Positions 16,601-23,671 of a stretch of 39,808 bases of DNA are shown in pieces. This DNA is from Treponema sp. (GTDB lineage: Bacteria > Spirochaetota > Spirochaetia > Treponematales > Breznakiellaceae): NCBI GenBank assembly GCA_009782495.1, contig WRIX01000012.1:1-39808 (forward strand), written 5' to 3'. Under the pieces are notes generated by a model that had not been told where the DNA came from, did not search any database, and worked only from the letters and a program-made list of their open reading frames with translations. Numbering within the stretch: position 1 is the first letter of the stretch; every line of letters begins with the position of its first letter. The position numbers and the translations under genes are program-made.

Positions 16601-18270
16601 AAGCGATTCAATTGATTGAATTGTCCAATCCGACGGAAGAACAAAGAAACCGTATTGACGAAATTGCCGTAACCACTCAGGCGCTTCAAACAAGAATCAG
16701 CGAAGCCCTTACGGGAATCAGCGGTGATATCGGCTCTGAGCCGGCCTTCTCCACGAGTTCTGTCAAGGAAAATGCCGCTGAAAATTACACTTTCTTTAAG
16801 CCAATCCTCTATCGATCGAGTTCTGATAATATCTATTACCGCGGACTTGTAAGGCTGGAAGTAAGCATTGAATCCATCATTGAACAGATCCGCGCAGCCC
16901 AATGGAACATACTCCGGGTAATCCTGCCTATTGCCCTCCTGGCCATTGCTATAGGTACAGTCGGCGCTCTAATACTCTCTACCCTGATTATCCGTCCTAT
17001 CACCCGTCTGGTAAGCCATGTTGAGCGGATTCGTGATACGGATGACAAAACCAAACTGGAAGGCGTGGATATTGTTATTAAAAGCAAGGACGAAATCGCC
17101 ACTCTGGGAAACACCATAAATGACATGACTCACGGTCTTGTTAAAGCAGCAATCGCAGCATCGGACCTTTCTCTTGGCAAGGAAATCCAGAAAAAATTCA
17201 TACCGCTGGATATCGACAGGGAGGGGAATAAGCTGACCAGCGGCTATAAAGATACCAAAAATGTCCAGTTCTTCGGTTACTATGAAGGCGCCAAGGGCGT
17301 TTCAGGAGACTATTTTGACTACCAAGATCTTGACGGACGGTTTTTTGCAATTATCAAATGCGACGTTGCAGGCAAAGGCATACCTGCCGCGTTGATAATG
17401 ATTCAGGTTGCAACCATGTTCCTTGGCCACTTCAGGCGATGGAAACCAACCGAAAAAAATATGCACATAGAGGATTTGGTTTATCAGATCAACGACTTTA
17501 TAGAAGCCCTGGGGTTTAAAGGCCGGTTCGCCGCCTTTACACTCTGCCTCTTCGATTCCCAAACCGGTGTTGTCCGGTTCTGTAATGCCGGTGATAATAT
17601 TGTCCACTGGTACGACGCATCGGAAAGAAAAATGAAAATTGTTACGCTTAGGGAAACACCGGCAACCGGGGTACTTCCCAATTTCCTTGTAGAATCCAAA
17701 GGCGGATATGCGGTACAAACATTGACCATTGATCACGGAGATATACTCTTCCTCTACACTGACGGCATAGAAGAAGCCAAACGACGCTTCCGCAACACAT
17801 CATTTCAGGAAATTCTTTGTGAAGAAGGAGAAAAAGATACACCCCATGCTACACATACCGTAGGCCAGGGTGATGAGGAAATGAGCCCGGAACGGGTACA
17901 GGATATTATTAATGCGGCAATGAACAAGGAAGTCTATACTTTGCACAAGTACCATAATCCGGAAGGCGAAAATCATGATCTGAAATTTGATTTTACAAAC
18001 TGCGAAGGCAAGGTAGAAGAAGCAATAATGGCTATGGTGTCGGTGGAAAAAATGTTCCGTATGTACAAGGATCCAAAAACAGGGGCCGATTCCCGGGTTC
18101 TTGTTGATAAAAAAGTTGATGATTTTCTGCGAAAACACTTTGTTCAATACCGGGATTATTGCTATGATACCATGGAAAACCCCGGCAATGATGCGTATAT
18201 GTACTATACTCATGTAAAAGAGGATGACCAGTACGACGACCTGACCATCCTGGGCGTTAACAGGAAATAA
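13660..18270 (+). CDS. membrane SpoIIE-family PP2C phosphatase with extracytoplasmic beta-propeller and HAMP domain (1536 aa)
   Basis: In order: signal segment (about 12-34); sialidase-like beta-propeller with three Asp-boxes (SSDLGATFT near 135, SRSDNGNTWS near 187, SSNDNGRTWS near 243); two Ig/FN3-like repeats (about 440-630); a further beta domain to about 755; a transmembrane helix (760-780); a basic KKRR loop; a second helix (827-848); an extracytoplasmic sensor (850-1080); a third helix (1083-1107); HAMP; and a SpoIIE phosphatase. All metal-site motifs are present: GDYFD, DVAGKGIPAALIM, LYTDGIEEAK and DDLTIL. An extra ~150-residue insert separates the last two. Related enzymes dephosphorylate anti-anti-sigma factors, and none is encoded nearby. 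It is coupled to the upstream repeat protein. Confidence 0.92.
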   Translation: MRARGELSTFGPGVLFLLITGILGVFFIPELAAQDMYWEDPHLFSSQSGSFPVSAYRGNIAAVAWQEATAETGGGRIRVNVAVKQGRGDWIIRPQITEYAYSGPAEPATLSIAVDDLGRILVAAAVSAGETEILISSDLGATFTQRRLEMGSESSVAPRIYTRSDGGYLLFVTRGSSRESLTLYYSRSDNGNTWSAFQPFINEQGRTINFLPSHVSLGGREYVIYQSQVRTADLTFQLFFKSSNDNGRTWSNSVRITSFRDPFVQDSQPDQFDNQRPHLSVQQGQLFAVWERRFRSGPPQIYGTKLQTNGSISGAPDKINFNNAYCNNPIALELRGRTSVVWFDNSQYGSNRIMMSSQSQYGWEAGTDLSRDAGGEATFGRPVISNDNLIIFWQATRQNQNRIYSLAPDTSVLKPQLIARNFTPGRRSANSSAIIGWTPPRTGSGIQGYAWSWSKNINDEPPHEVMSNTVMSAMEQTATEDGTWYFSIIAQDFSGTWSDPVQISFIRDTTPPPAARIIPPEMDDNGYLISNTFSMRWNTPPASDIAGYTWSLEFLGASSTLPETGEALNRTAAERFPNLAQAPRTIMGPGNLAAYTNQDNGLWVFTVSAVDEVGNIGPASRYFFKTNKFIPFTIITYAEARQDETGNMMMRILGRGFSDGGRVTRVILDQDGQEPYDREYHLEAGEFRLLNNSEITGIPVNDVPAGIYRILLDHSGRGMYVSPPMVSIDRTGTVKFGDYTQIWQPSWAQRQVRKFPIDMTILALIAILIFCVVGFFASVRGISNAAAEGAAIRMETIALITGDIMPSEKKRRMTLIKRKGGGLRLKMASFTIALVILVVVMIASPLYVMMGRTQEATLLQGLYDRTKVLLEGIATEARVFMPANNYLELGYLPSQSNVIPEAHYITITGQGQEQTIFSDYVLATNDPAIAEKINTAELEIGRSRLDDTLTYRTGDIEKEINSRAAAEVGDTSETINAFTREAIQLIELSNPTEEQRNRIDEIAVTTQALQTRISEALTGISGDIGSEPAFSTSSVKENAAENYTFFKPILYRSSSDNIYYRGLVRLEVSIESIIEQIRAAQWNILRVILPIALLAIAIGTVGALILSTLIIRPITRLVSHVERIRDTDDKTKLEGVDIVIKSKDEIATLGNTINDMTHGLVKAAIAASDLSLGKEIQKKFIPLDIDREGNKLTSGYKDTKNVQFFGYYEGAKGVSGDYFDYQDLDGRFFAIIKCDVAGKGIPAALIMIQVATMFLGHFRRWKPTEKNMHIEDLVYQINDFIEALGFKGRFAAFTLCLFDSQTGVVRFCNAGDNIVHWYDASERKMKIVTLRETPATGVLPNFLVESKGGYAVQTLTIDHGDILFLYTDGIEEAKRRFRNTSFQEILCEEGEKDTPHATHTVGQGDEEMSPERVQDIINAAMNKEVYTLHKYHNPEGENHDLKFDFTNCEGKVEEAIMAMVSVEKMFRMYKDPKTGADSRVLVDKKVDDFLRKHFVQYRDYCYDTMENPGNDAYMYYTHVKEDDQYDDLTILGVNRK

Positions 18271-18273
18271 ATC

Positions 18274-18296
18274 CATTCCCGCTATAGTGCGGAATG
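18274..18296 (+). terminator. stem-loop in the gap after the phosphatase gene (attenuator candidate)
   Basis: CATTCC(C)GC pairs with GCGGAATG around a TATAGT loop, with one bulged C. It sits in the 48-nt gap between the SpoIIE gene and the small helical-protein gene. No T-run follows, so it is more likely a partial terminator or an mRNA end-stabiliser than a strong stop. Confidence 0.4.
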
Positions 18297-18318
18297 ATAA
18301 AAACAGAGGAGAATTAAT

Positions 18319-18699
18319 ATGGGTTTTAGTGAAACACTGAAAGAATTATTGGATCAGGGTATGGTGGTTTCCAAAGAATTGGGAACCAAAGCCAGTGAAA
18401 AAGCGCAGGACTGGGGAACAAAAGGTCTGGAAGCTTCCAAAGAATTTGCTTCCAAAGCCGGAGCAAAACTTCAGGAACTTGGAGAAAAAGGCGCCCTTAT
18501 GCTGGAGATAAAGCAACTTGAAGGGAAAACAAAAAAACTCATCAGTCTTTTGGGAGCCGAAGTTTACAGTTTATTTGAACAGGAAAAACCTTTTTCGGCT
18601 GAAGAACCTGAAATCGGAACAATACTCGGCCAAATAACTTCCCTGAAGGAAACTTTGGAAAAAAAGGAAACCGAGCTTAAGAATATTGGCAAAACCTGA
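18319..18699 (+). CDS. small helical coiled-coil protein (126 aa), function unknown
   Basis: I do not recognise a family. The protein is soluble and almost all helix. Residues 1-60 are Ala/Lys/Glu-rich with a loose 11-residue repeat (SKELGTKASEKAQDWGTKGLEASKEFASKAG), resembling phasin or LEA-like amphipathic helices. Residues 60-126 form a likely coiled coil (LEIKQLEGKTKKLISLLGAEV, SLKETLEKKETELKNI). There is no signal peptide. A clear GAGGAG ribosome site lies 7 nt before the ATG. It is the third gene on the strand after the repeat protein and phosphatase, so it may belong to that operon. The next gene is convergent. Confidence 0.8.
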   Translation: MGFSETLKELLDQGMVVSKELGTKASEKAQDWGTKGLEASKEFASKAGAKLQELGEKGALMLEIKQLEGKTKKLISLLGAEVYSLFEQEKPFSAEEPEIGTILGQITSLKETLEKKETELKNIGKT

Positions 18700-18744
18700 T
18701 AGTTCCAAAGCAGAAAAAATTTTAACAGCCGCAATTGCAGGAAC

Positions 18745-19962
18745 TTAATTCAAAAAAGTACCGGCAACAGGATCATTCGGATCCATCTCAAGTACAGTGC
18801 GGAAAAAAGCTTCCGCTTCTTCTTTGTTTCCCTGTTTCATTGCAAGAATTCCCATATTGCTGATTATCTTTACATTGTCCGGATCAAGCTGCAGCGCTTT
18901 TTCCAGTTCTTTTTCCGCAACGTCAAGAGCGCCTGTTTCCAGGAGGCATATTGACATTTCATTATGCGTGTCAGCATTTTCACAGCCCAGTGTCAGTGCT
19001 TTTCTAAAACACTCCACAGCATTATCCCAGCGGGAAAGGCATCGAAGCCCCCAGCCAAGAACAAACCAGCCTTTTCCAGCTCCCGGATGACGCTCCAAAA
19101 AGTCTTTTGCTTTGTTGATTCCTTTTTCTGCATCACCCTTTCGTATTAAAGAAACCGCTTCGGTAAAATCATCATCATCCAAACCGTTATTTCTTATCTC
19201 GGCCAGTAATTCCCTTGCCTTAATTTGCTTGTTTTTCTCGGAATCAAATAATTCTTCTTCAAAAATAGCATCTAAATAAGCTTCCAGACAGGAAGCGGCT
19301 CTGGAATAATCCCCCTGCTTTTCATAAAATAAAGCCGCATAAAAAAGTGTATCGGGAACCGGATTTGCAAGGGCTTTTTCGTAAGCGGTTTCAACTTCAT
19401 CCGGCGCAAAGTCCGCTGCCAGGACAACAGAAGCCGCCGGAGAGGCAGCACGCTCTTCCAGAATCAGCGCCCGGTTAAGGAGTAAATAAGGATCCTGTCC
19501 CTTAAGCCCAAACAGCAGATCAAAAATCTCAAGAGCTGTTTTAAAATCTCCATTTCCGGCTTTTATAATTGCAGCTTCCTGTAATTCGGAAACAATTGCC
19601 GGTTTGGCGGCAAAAATCAAATTACGGTAATATGTGTTGTTATCACTGTCCGAATTTTGGGTTTTAAAATCTCCATTTCCGGCTTTTATAATTGCAGCTT
19701 CCTGTAATTCGGAAACAATTGCCGGTTTGGCGGCAAAAATCAAATTACGGTAATATGTGTTGTTATCACTGTCCGAATTTTGGGCCAAATGCTGAAGAAT
19801 TCCCGAAAAAATCATTTCCGGGGTAATTTGTTCTATTTTTGTATCAGGCGCCAATTCAACCGGCAGGGGAACGGCGGGGTTAAAAGCAAAAAATTCCTTT
19901 CCAATAACTTTCTTTTGCAGTTTTTCCGGAATTGCAATATAAACAAGCGGAAAGGTTTTCAT
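18745..19962 (-). CDS. TPR protein with a perfect 41-residue internal duplication (405 aa)
   Basis: A cytoplasmic protein made mainly of tetratricopeptide repeats: ALEIFDLLFGLKGQDPYLLLNRALILEE, then AVECFRKALTLGCENADTHNEMSICLLE, ALDVAEKELEKALQLDPDNVKIISNMGILAM and EEAEAFFRTVLEMDPNDP. Such repeats mediate protein contacts. Residues 61-101 and 102-142 (from QNSDSDNN to GDFKT) are identical copies arising from an exact 123-bp tandem duplication. This unit is not one TPR length (34). The reading frame is kept. The gene overlaps the upstream PilZ gene by 4 nt (19959-19962), implying a shared mRNA and possibly a c-di-GMP-responsive partnership. Confidence 0.9.
   Translation of the reverse strand: MKTFPLVYIAIPEKLQKKVIGKEFFAFNPAVPLPVELAPDTKIEQITPEMIFSGILQHLAQNSDSDNNTYYRNLIFAAKPAIVSELQEAAIIKAGNGDFKTQNSDSDNNTYYRNLIFAAKPAIVSELQEAAIIKAGNGDFKTALEIFDLLFGLKGQDPYLLLNRALILEERAASPAASVVLAADFAPDEVETAYEKALANPVPDTLFYAALFYEKQGDYSRAASCLEAYLDAIFEEELFDSEKNKQIKARELLAEIRNNGLDDDDFTEAVSLIRKGDAEKGINKAKDFLERHPGAGKGWFVLGWGLRCLSRWDNAVECFRKALTLGCENADTHNEMSICLLETGALDVAEKELEKALQLDPDNVKIISNMGILAMKQGNKEEAEAFFRTVLEMDPNDPVAGTFLN
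19538..19784. repeat. perfect 123-bp tandem duplication within the TPR gene
   Basis: Copy 1 is 19538-19660 and copy 2 is 19661-19783, identical base for base, with one further matching base at 19784. The period is 41 codons, so the frame survives. Zero divergence means a very recent event, an actively homogenised repeat, or an assembly or sequencing artefact. Confidence 0.92.
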
Positions 19963-20846
19963 TCTTTATTGCCGGCAGCAGCCTCTGTTGCCGGCGGTTT
20001 TTCCGCTGCTTTTTGTACCGGTATTTCACTGACAGAAGTCTCTCCCTTTAAATCGGTTTTTAACCCGAAAAATTCATTAAGCCGTACTTTAAATCCCATC
20101 GGTACCGGATCATTAAACTCAACAGCCAGAGCTATAAGATCTTTTCTGCCTTCAACCGTCTCGCTTCGTACAAAAATACCTTTTATTAAAAAACTTTCTT
20201 TTGGGTCTTCAAAATCAATCCGGAGTCCTGCGTCCCTGTTCACCAGAAATTTAGCAACCCCTACCATGATGATTTTTGCTCCGGAAAAAGAAACATCACG
20301 CAGCATACAGCGCCGCGGTACACCCTGGATAAAGACTGCTGCTTCCTTTGCAACAATCTTCAGCCTTCGGATTGTATCGGGCGATAAATTGATCCGCTCG
20401 TCCTTTCTTTTGGCGGAATTGACATTGGCATCCAGCACCCTGCCTATTATTTCAATCAGATCATCCGGCGGGCGCTGTGTATATTGAAGGTTAAAAAGGG
20501 CTACTCCCTCCGAACCGCCGTAGGGAGAATATCCGGCTACCCTGGCAGAAACAAAAAAAGTTACAGGCGCGCCGCGATCGGATAACTTAAAACAAAACCG
20601 GAGGCTTGTTGAGTTGTTTGTTGCCTGAAGTTTTTGGATCAACCCTGACTGGGTATTGGCCGCAACCTTGGCGCCCTGAAAAGAGCTGGAATAGATAACA
20701 CAGGGCCAGAAATCACTGCCGCACTTCAGGTGTACCTGCTGGGTAACAAGCCCTGTAACCTGGATTATTTCTTTGGAAAAGGTTACATCTATGGATTTAT
20801 ATTTTTCGTAAAAAGTGGTAATTTTCTGACTTGTTATAACACCCAT
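19959..20846 (-). CDS. PilZ domain c-di-GMP receptor with N-terminal beta domain (295 aa)
   Basis: Both cyclic-di-GMP binding motifs of PilZ are intact: RKDER (R147-R151) and DVSFSG (D184, S186, G189). The domain runs to about residue 265 and is followed by an Ala/Pro/Glu-rich tail. Residues 1-140 form a second beta-rich domain similar in layout to the N-terminal PilZ-like domains seen in spirochete proteins, beginning KITTFYEKYKSIDVTF. No signal peptide is present, so it senses c-di-GMP in the cytoplasm, perhaps to adjust motility or surface traits. It is the first gene of a two-gene operon with the TPR gene. The ATG at 20846 has only a weak AAGAAA upstream. Confidence 0.92.
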   Translation of the reverse strand: MGVITSQKITTFYEKYKSIDVTFSKEIIQVTGLVTQQVHLKCGSDFWPCVIYSSSFQGAKVAANTQSGLIQKLQATNNSTSLRFCFKLSDRGAPVTFFVSARVAGYSPYGGSEGVALFNLQYTQRPPDDLIEIIGRVLDANVNSAKRKDERINLSPDTIRRLKIVAKEAAVFIQGVPRRCMLRDVSFSGAKIIMVGVAKFLVNRDAGLRIDFEDPKESFLIKGIFVRSETVEGRKDLIALAVEFNDPVPMGFKVRLNEFFGLKTDLKGETSVSEIPVQKAAEKPPATEAAAGNKE

Positions 20847-20900
20847 ATTTCTTATACTATAAATACCTTTTCAACAGAAGTCAATTATGAATAAACTGTT

Positions 20901-20913
20901 TATAATGAAAGTA
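20901..20913 (+). promoter_or_regulatory. TATAAT box six bases before an ATG (possible leaderless start)
   Basis: TATAAT at 20901-20906 is followed by GAAAGT and then ATG at 20913. Transcription from this -10 box would begin at or beside the start codon. The matching -35 position (AAGTCA) is poor. A perfect AAGGAG lies inside the ORF at 20918-20923, 7 nt before an in-frame ATA codon, an alternative but rare kind of start. Confidence 0.45.
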
Positions 20914-21515
20914 TGGAAAGGAGAAAATCCATAAAAAAACGGTCTTTAAAAGATCTGTTATCCGATCGCTTTTCTGATACATGGAAGCTGCTTTCAGAAA
21001 CATCCGGCTTTTTAAGCAAAACTCCGGTTTTTTCGCACTATGAAGAAGAACTTCGTTCCTGGCGCCATGAACTGCAGAATGCAAATAACAGCGGAGAGAC
21101 GTCCAATGGAATCCGGCAGAAAATAGTTTATCTTCGAAAATCGCTTCGGGAACAGGGATACGATCTGAGTCTTGCCAGACAAAACCTGATTCTGGACGGT
21201 TTCCGCAATGATGCTTCTCTGGGCGAAGGTTTCCGGCGCGTGGTGATTTATTTTGGAGAAGATGATGTATACTGGCTTTCAGGAGAAGACAACCATGTAA
21301 CTTTGGCTGAATTTCTGGAACGGCAGATGTTAACCCGGGATCAAAAACAACCTTGCAGAATCCGTTCCAAACATTATTTGTGGTACTGCAGAAAGGGGAA
21401 CGATCTTGTTCTTTCCGGCTCAGATACCGAAACCAAGGACGACTTTGACCGGCTTAAAACAATGGCCGAAACAAACAGCCTTGTAATCCTGGCCAAATTG
21501 AGAGGATTAAAATGA
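20913..21515 (+). CDS. conserved-type hypothetical cytoplasmic protein (200 aa)
   Basis: I do not recognise this protein. It is basic at the N-terminus (MERRKSIKKRSLKDLL), then helical (about 40-90, with a basic amphipathic YEEELRSWRHEL and QKIVYLRKSLREQG). A compact alpha/beta-looking half follows, containing FRRVVIYFGEDDVYWLSGED and LWYCRKGNDLVLSG. There is no signal peptide, membrane helix or catalytic motif I can name. It diverges from the PilZ gene, with 66 bp between starts. It overlaps the following lipoprotein gene by 4 nt (21512-21515), so the pair is translationally coupled. The start is uncertain: see the TATAAT entry just upstream. Confidence 0.75.
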   Translation: MERRKSIKKRSLKDLLSDRFSDTWKLLSETSGFLSKTPVFSHYEEELRSWRHELQNANNSGETSNGIRQKIVYLRKSLREQGYDLSLARQNLILDGFRNDASLGEGFRRVVIYFGEDDVYWLSGEDNHVTLAEFLERQMLTRDQKQPCRIRSKHYLWYCRKGNDLVLSGSDTETKDDFDRLKTMAETNSLVILAKLRGLK

Positions 21516-22852
21516 AAAAACACTTTGTATTATTATTACCGGCGTTAATTACTGCACTTGTAAACTGTAATACCACCGCTCCAACAGTGCAATTACCGGC
21601 AGAATTGTTCTTTATTTCACAAACCCTGCCTGATCTGGGTATACCGGCCGAGGTGGGAGGGCGATCTGAAAACCCCGAAGATGAAACCGGAATGTTACGG
21701 AACGCTTTTCGGGAAGCATACGCGGAAGCCCTGCTCAGAAATCTGAACCTTAAAGGAGTTCTGGGAAGTGACAGGGTCAGCCCCTGGCCCGAAGCGGCGC
21801 CGGAAAGCTGGAGTCAGAATTGGGTCAATGAAGAAACAATTCTCAACTCATGGGGCATAGATAACCTGGTATTGGCCCTTGGAAGCTTTAAATTTCTTGC
21901 AGAACTTTCCGAATTTTCAGGAAAAGAAAAAGCCTTTGCTTACATTTTCAGCGTACACGGACCAATTCTGGATATGTACGGTAAAAGCGCCGGATACAGC
22001 AGAGCCAACGGCGTAACAGGTTACGGTATTCCGCTGGGGGAAACATTCTACTCAGACGGAGCGGCAGTTCAGCGTTTCAGCAGGGGAAGGATGATCATAG
22101 CGCCCGAAGGAAGCCGTTTTAGTTTCGAGGATGAATTATTTACACATATGATAGAGAACCTTGAACCGGAAGAAATTGAGAATGAGTTCGGCGGAAAGAA
22201 TATACCACTGGAGGTAAGCAATGCCTTTATTTATACCTGGGCTTTTTTTATTTCCGAACAGAGCGGAACAAGCGACGGCCCAATAGTTAAGATTTCTTTT
22301 CCCAAACCCTGGATCATCGAAGCCGGAGAGGAGTCAATAACCATAAAAGGGTTTTACTACAAAAGTTATAACAAAAGCAGCGAGGCTCTTGTTCTTATTG
22401 ATTCGGAGCAGCTCCCTTCGCGCGCCCATTACCTTTATGGTTCTTTTTTCAAAGCTATCCTTTCAAATAAACGTCTTCCCGGTCTAGAAACACAGAAAAA
22501 ACTGGGCTCCGGTACAGGAACGGGTTTGGGCAAATCTTTAGCAGACGGCTTTGCCTTATACGGTCCGCCATTAAGCGATCCTCTGCCCCTGCCTGCATCA
22601 AAAATCAGGGAACTATCACCTGAAACTTTCGGCAGTTCTGAACCCGCCGATGATCCTTCCGGTCTTCTCTTTTTGGAAGCCCAGCGTTTTGCCCGGGGAT
22701 GGATTGTGATTAATCCTTCCAAAAAATCCGAAGCACATGATGATGAACCTGCTATGATATGGATCAACGAAGAGGAAGAAAAAAATACAAAGGCGGAAAT
22801 GCAGACAGAAACAGAAATCAAAACAGAATATGAAGATGAAGATGAAACCTAA
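21512..22852 (+). CDS. lipoprotein with an LGFP-like repeat (446 aa)
   Basis: The N-terminus is a lipoprotein signal: MKKH, a hydrophobic core, and a spirochete-style lipobox ALVNC with C19 as the lipidated residue. Around residues 145-200 lies GYGIPLGETFYSDGAAVQRFSRGRMIIA. It resembles the LGFP repeat of secreted and cell-wall-binding proteins, which carry the same G-x-P...Q-x-F-x-x-G-x-I pattern. The C-terminal ~40 residues are strongly acidic and low in complexity (EEEEK..., EDEDET). The protein is likely anchored to a membrane facing the periplasm or surface. It is coupled by ATGA overlap to the hypothetical gene before it. A glucosaminidase gene lies convergently downstream, which fits a cell-wall theme. 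Confidence 0.82.
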   Translation: MKKHFVLLLPALITALVNCNTTAPTVQLPAELFFISQTLPDLGIPAEVGGRSENPEDETGMLRNAFREAYAEALLRNLNLKGVLGSDRVSPWPEAAPESWSQNWVNEETILNSWGIDNLVLALGSFKFLAELSEFSGKEKAFAYIFSVHGPILDMYGKSAGYSRANGVTGYGIPLGETFYSDGAAVQRFSRGRMIIAPEGSRFSFEDELFTHMIENLEPEEIENEFGGKNIPLEVSNAFIYTWAFFISEQSGTSDGPIVKISFPKPWIIEAGEESITIKGFYYKSYNKSSEALVLIDSEQLPSRAHYLYGSFFKAILSNKRLPGLETQKKLGSGTGTGLGKSLADGFALYGPPLSDPLPLPASKIRELSPETFGSSEPADDPSGLLFLEAQRFARGWIVINPSKKSEAHDDEPAMIWINEEEEKNTKAEMQTETEIKTEYEDEDET

Positions 22853-22872
22853 GAAACTGAACAAAAAGGAAC

Positions 22873-22903
22873 ATAAAGCATTTTAAAAACTAAAGCGCTT
22901 TAT
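22873..22903. terminator. weak stem-loop between convergent lipoprotein and glucosaminidase genes
   Basis: ATAAAGC (22873-22879) pairs with GCTTTAT (22897-22903), and TTTCC follows on the plus strand. The loop is 17 nt, so the structure is weak, but the location between convergent stops is right for a terminator. Confidence 0.35.
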
Positions 22904-23633
22904 TTTCCTCAGGTTTATAAGAGAAAAGACGGTCAAGGATCAGCTTAATTTTATCGGCATACAATTTATCAGCAGCCCATGTACCGGCCAGCCCATTAAT
23001 TGTTAATGCCGATCCCCGGCGGACAAAGCGATATCTGGGATCTACCAATTCTCCTGTCAGGGGATCTTCGCTTGCATAAGCTTTTAAATGCTGAATATGA
23101 GCCCTTACTCCAAGTTCAACAGACGGAAACCAAATACCCTCTTCACCGGGACCAATGGAACCCAAACCGCAAAAATTGTTCATTTCGGGAATTACAAGAC
23201 CTCCAAAACGGAGAAACCCTGTTTCCAGACACATCTGCGCAAAGGCAACATCGTGGTTTATTCCTTCTTTGTCCGCTTCAGCGATATAATGTGCAGCAAG
23301 CGTTTCCGCAAACGCCCTGTCGGCATTAATATTTTCATTCAATAAAAAAGAAGCCAGTTGTTCAGCCCTCACCTCGCCCTTCCCCATGATAAACCACGGA
23401 ACGGCCGGTAAATCGTTTATTGCAATATCAGGAAACGATTCATCGGGAAAAACAGCATCTATTACAACAGGAAAATCATTTACCGGTTTTGTTATGAATT
23501 TTTCCGGAACGGCAAAAACACGCTGGGTTTCAAAAGGAACTATTTCACCAACAAGAATCTGGGACTCAGCCTGTATAATAGTACAAAACAGAAAAAAGAA
23601 CACAAAGGGACGCATTATTATTGTATCGGTCAT
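22890..23633 (-). CDS. exported glucosaminidase-domain (GH73-like) peptidoglycan hydrolase
   Basis: Residues about 105-240 match the Flg_hh/GH73 endo-beta-N-acetylglucosaminidase domain: HYIAEADKEGINHDVAFAQMCLETGFLRFGG with the expected catalytic E137, then NNFCGLGSIGPGEEGIWFPSVELGVRAHIQHLKAYA. Such enzymes cut the glycan strands of peptidoglycan, for example during flagellar rod passage or daughter-cell separation. An N-terminal hydrophobic segment (MRPFVFFFLFCTIIQA) is a signal peptide, placing it in the periplasm. Residues 30-85 form a proline-rich linker. The track start is a TTG at 23645. I prefer the ATG at 23633; another ATG at 23615 is possible, and none has a clear ribosome site. Confidence 0.88.
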   Translation of the reverse strand: MTDTIIMRPFVFFFLFCTIIQAESQILVGEIVPFETQRVFAVPEKFITKPVNDFPVVIDAVFPDESFPDIAINDLPAVPWFIMGKGEVRAEQLASFLLNENINADRAFAETLAAHYIAEADKEGINHDVAFAQMCLETGFLRFGGLVIPEMNNFCGLGSIGPGEEGIWFPSVELGVRAHIQHLKAYASEDPLTGELVDPRYRFVRRGSALTINGLAGTWAADKLYADKIKLILDRLFSYKPEENKAL

Positions 23634-23636
23634 GGC

Positions 23637-23665
23637 TTGACACAACTTAAAGAGGATCGTTAACT
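23637..23665 (+). promoter_or_regulatory. putative promoter TTGACA-N17-TTAACT for the exported 162-aa protein
   Basis: A perfect TTGACA (23637-23642) is followed after 17 nt by TTAACT (23660-23665), then ATATAT and ATG at 23672. The -10 box is a poor match (3 of 6) but the spacing is ideal. The element sits in the 38-bp gap between divergent start codons. Confidence 0.4.
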
Positions 23666-23671
23666 ATATAT

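Noticed and set aside
18701-18745. AGTTCC...GGAACT pair between convergent genes as a terminator
   Set aside because: Only six bases pair across a ~33-base loop and there is no T-run; too weak to call.
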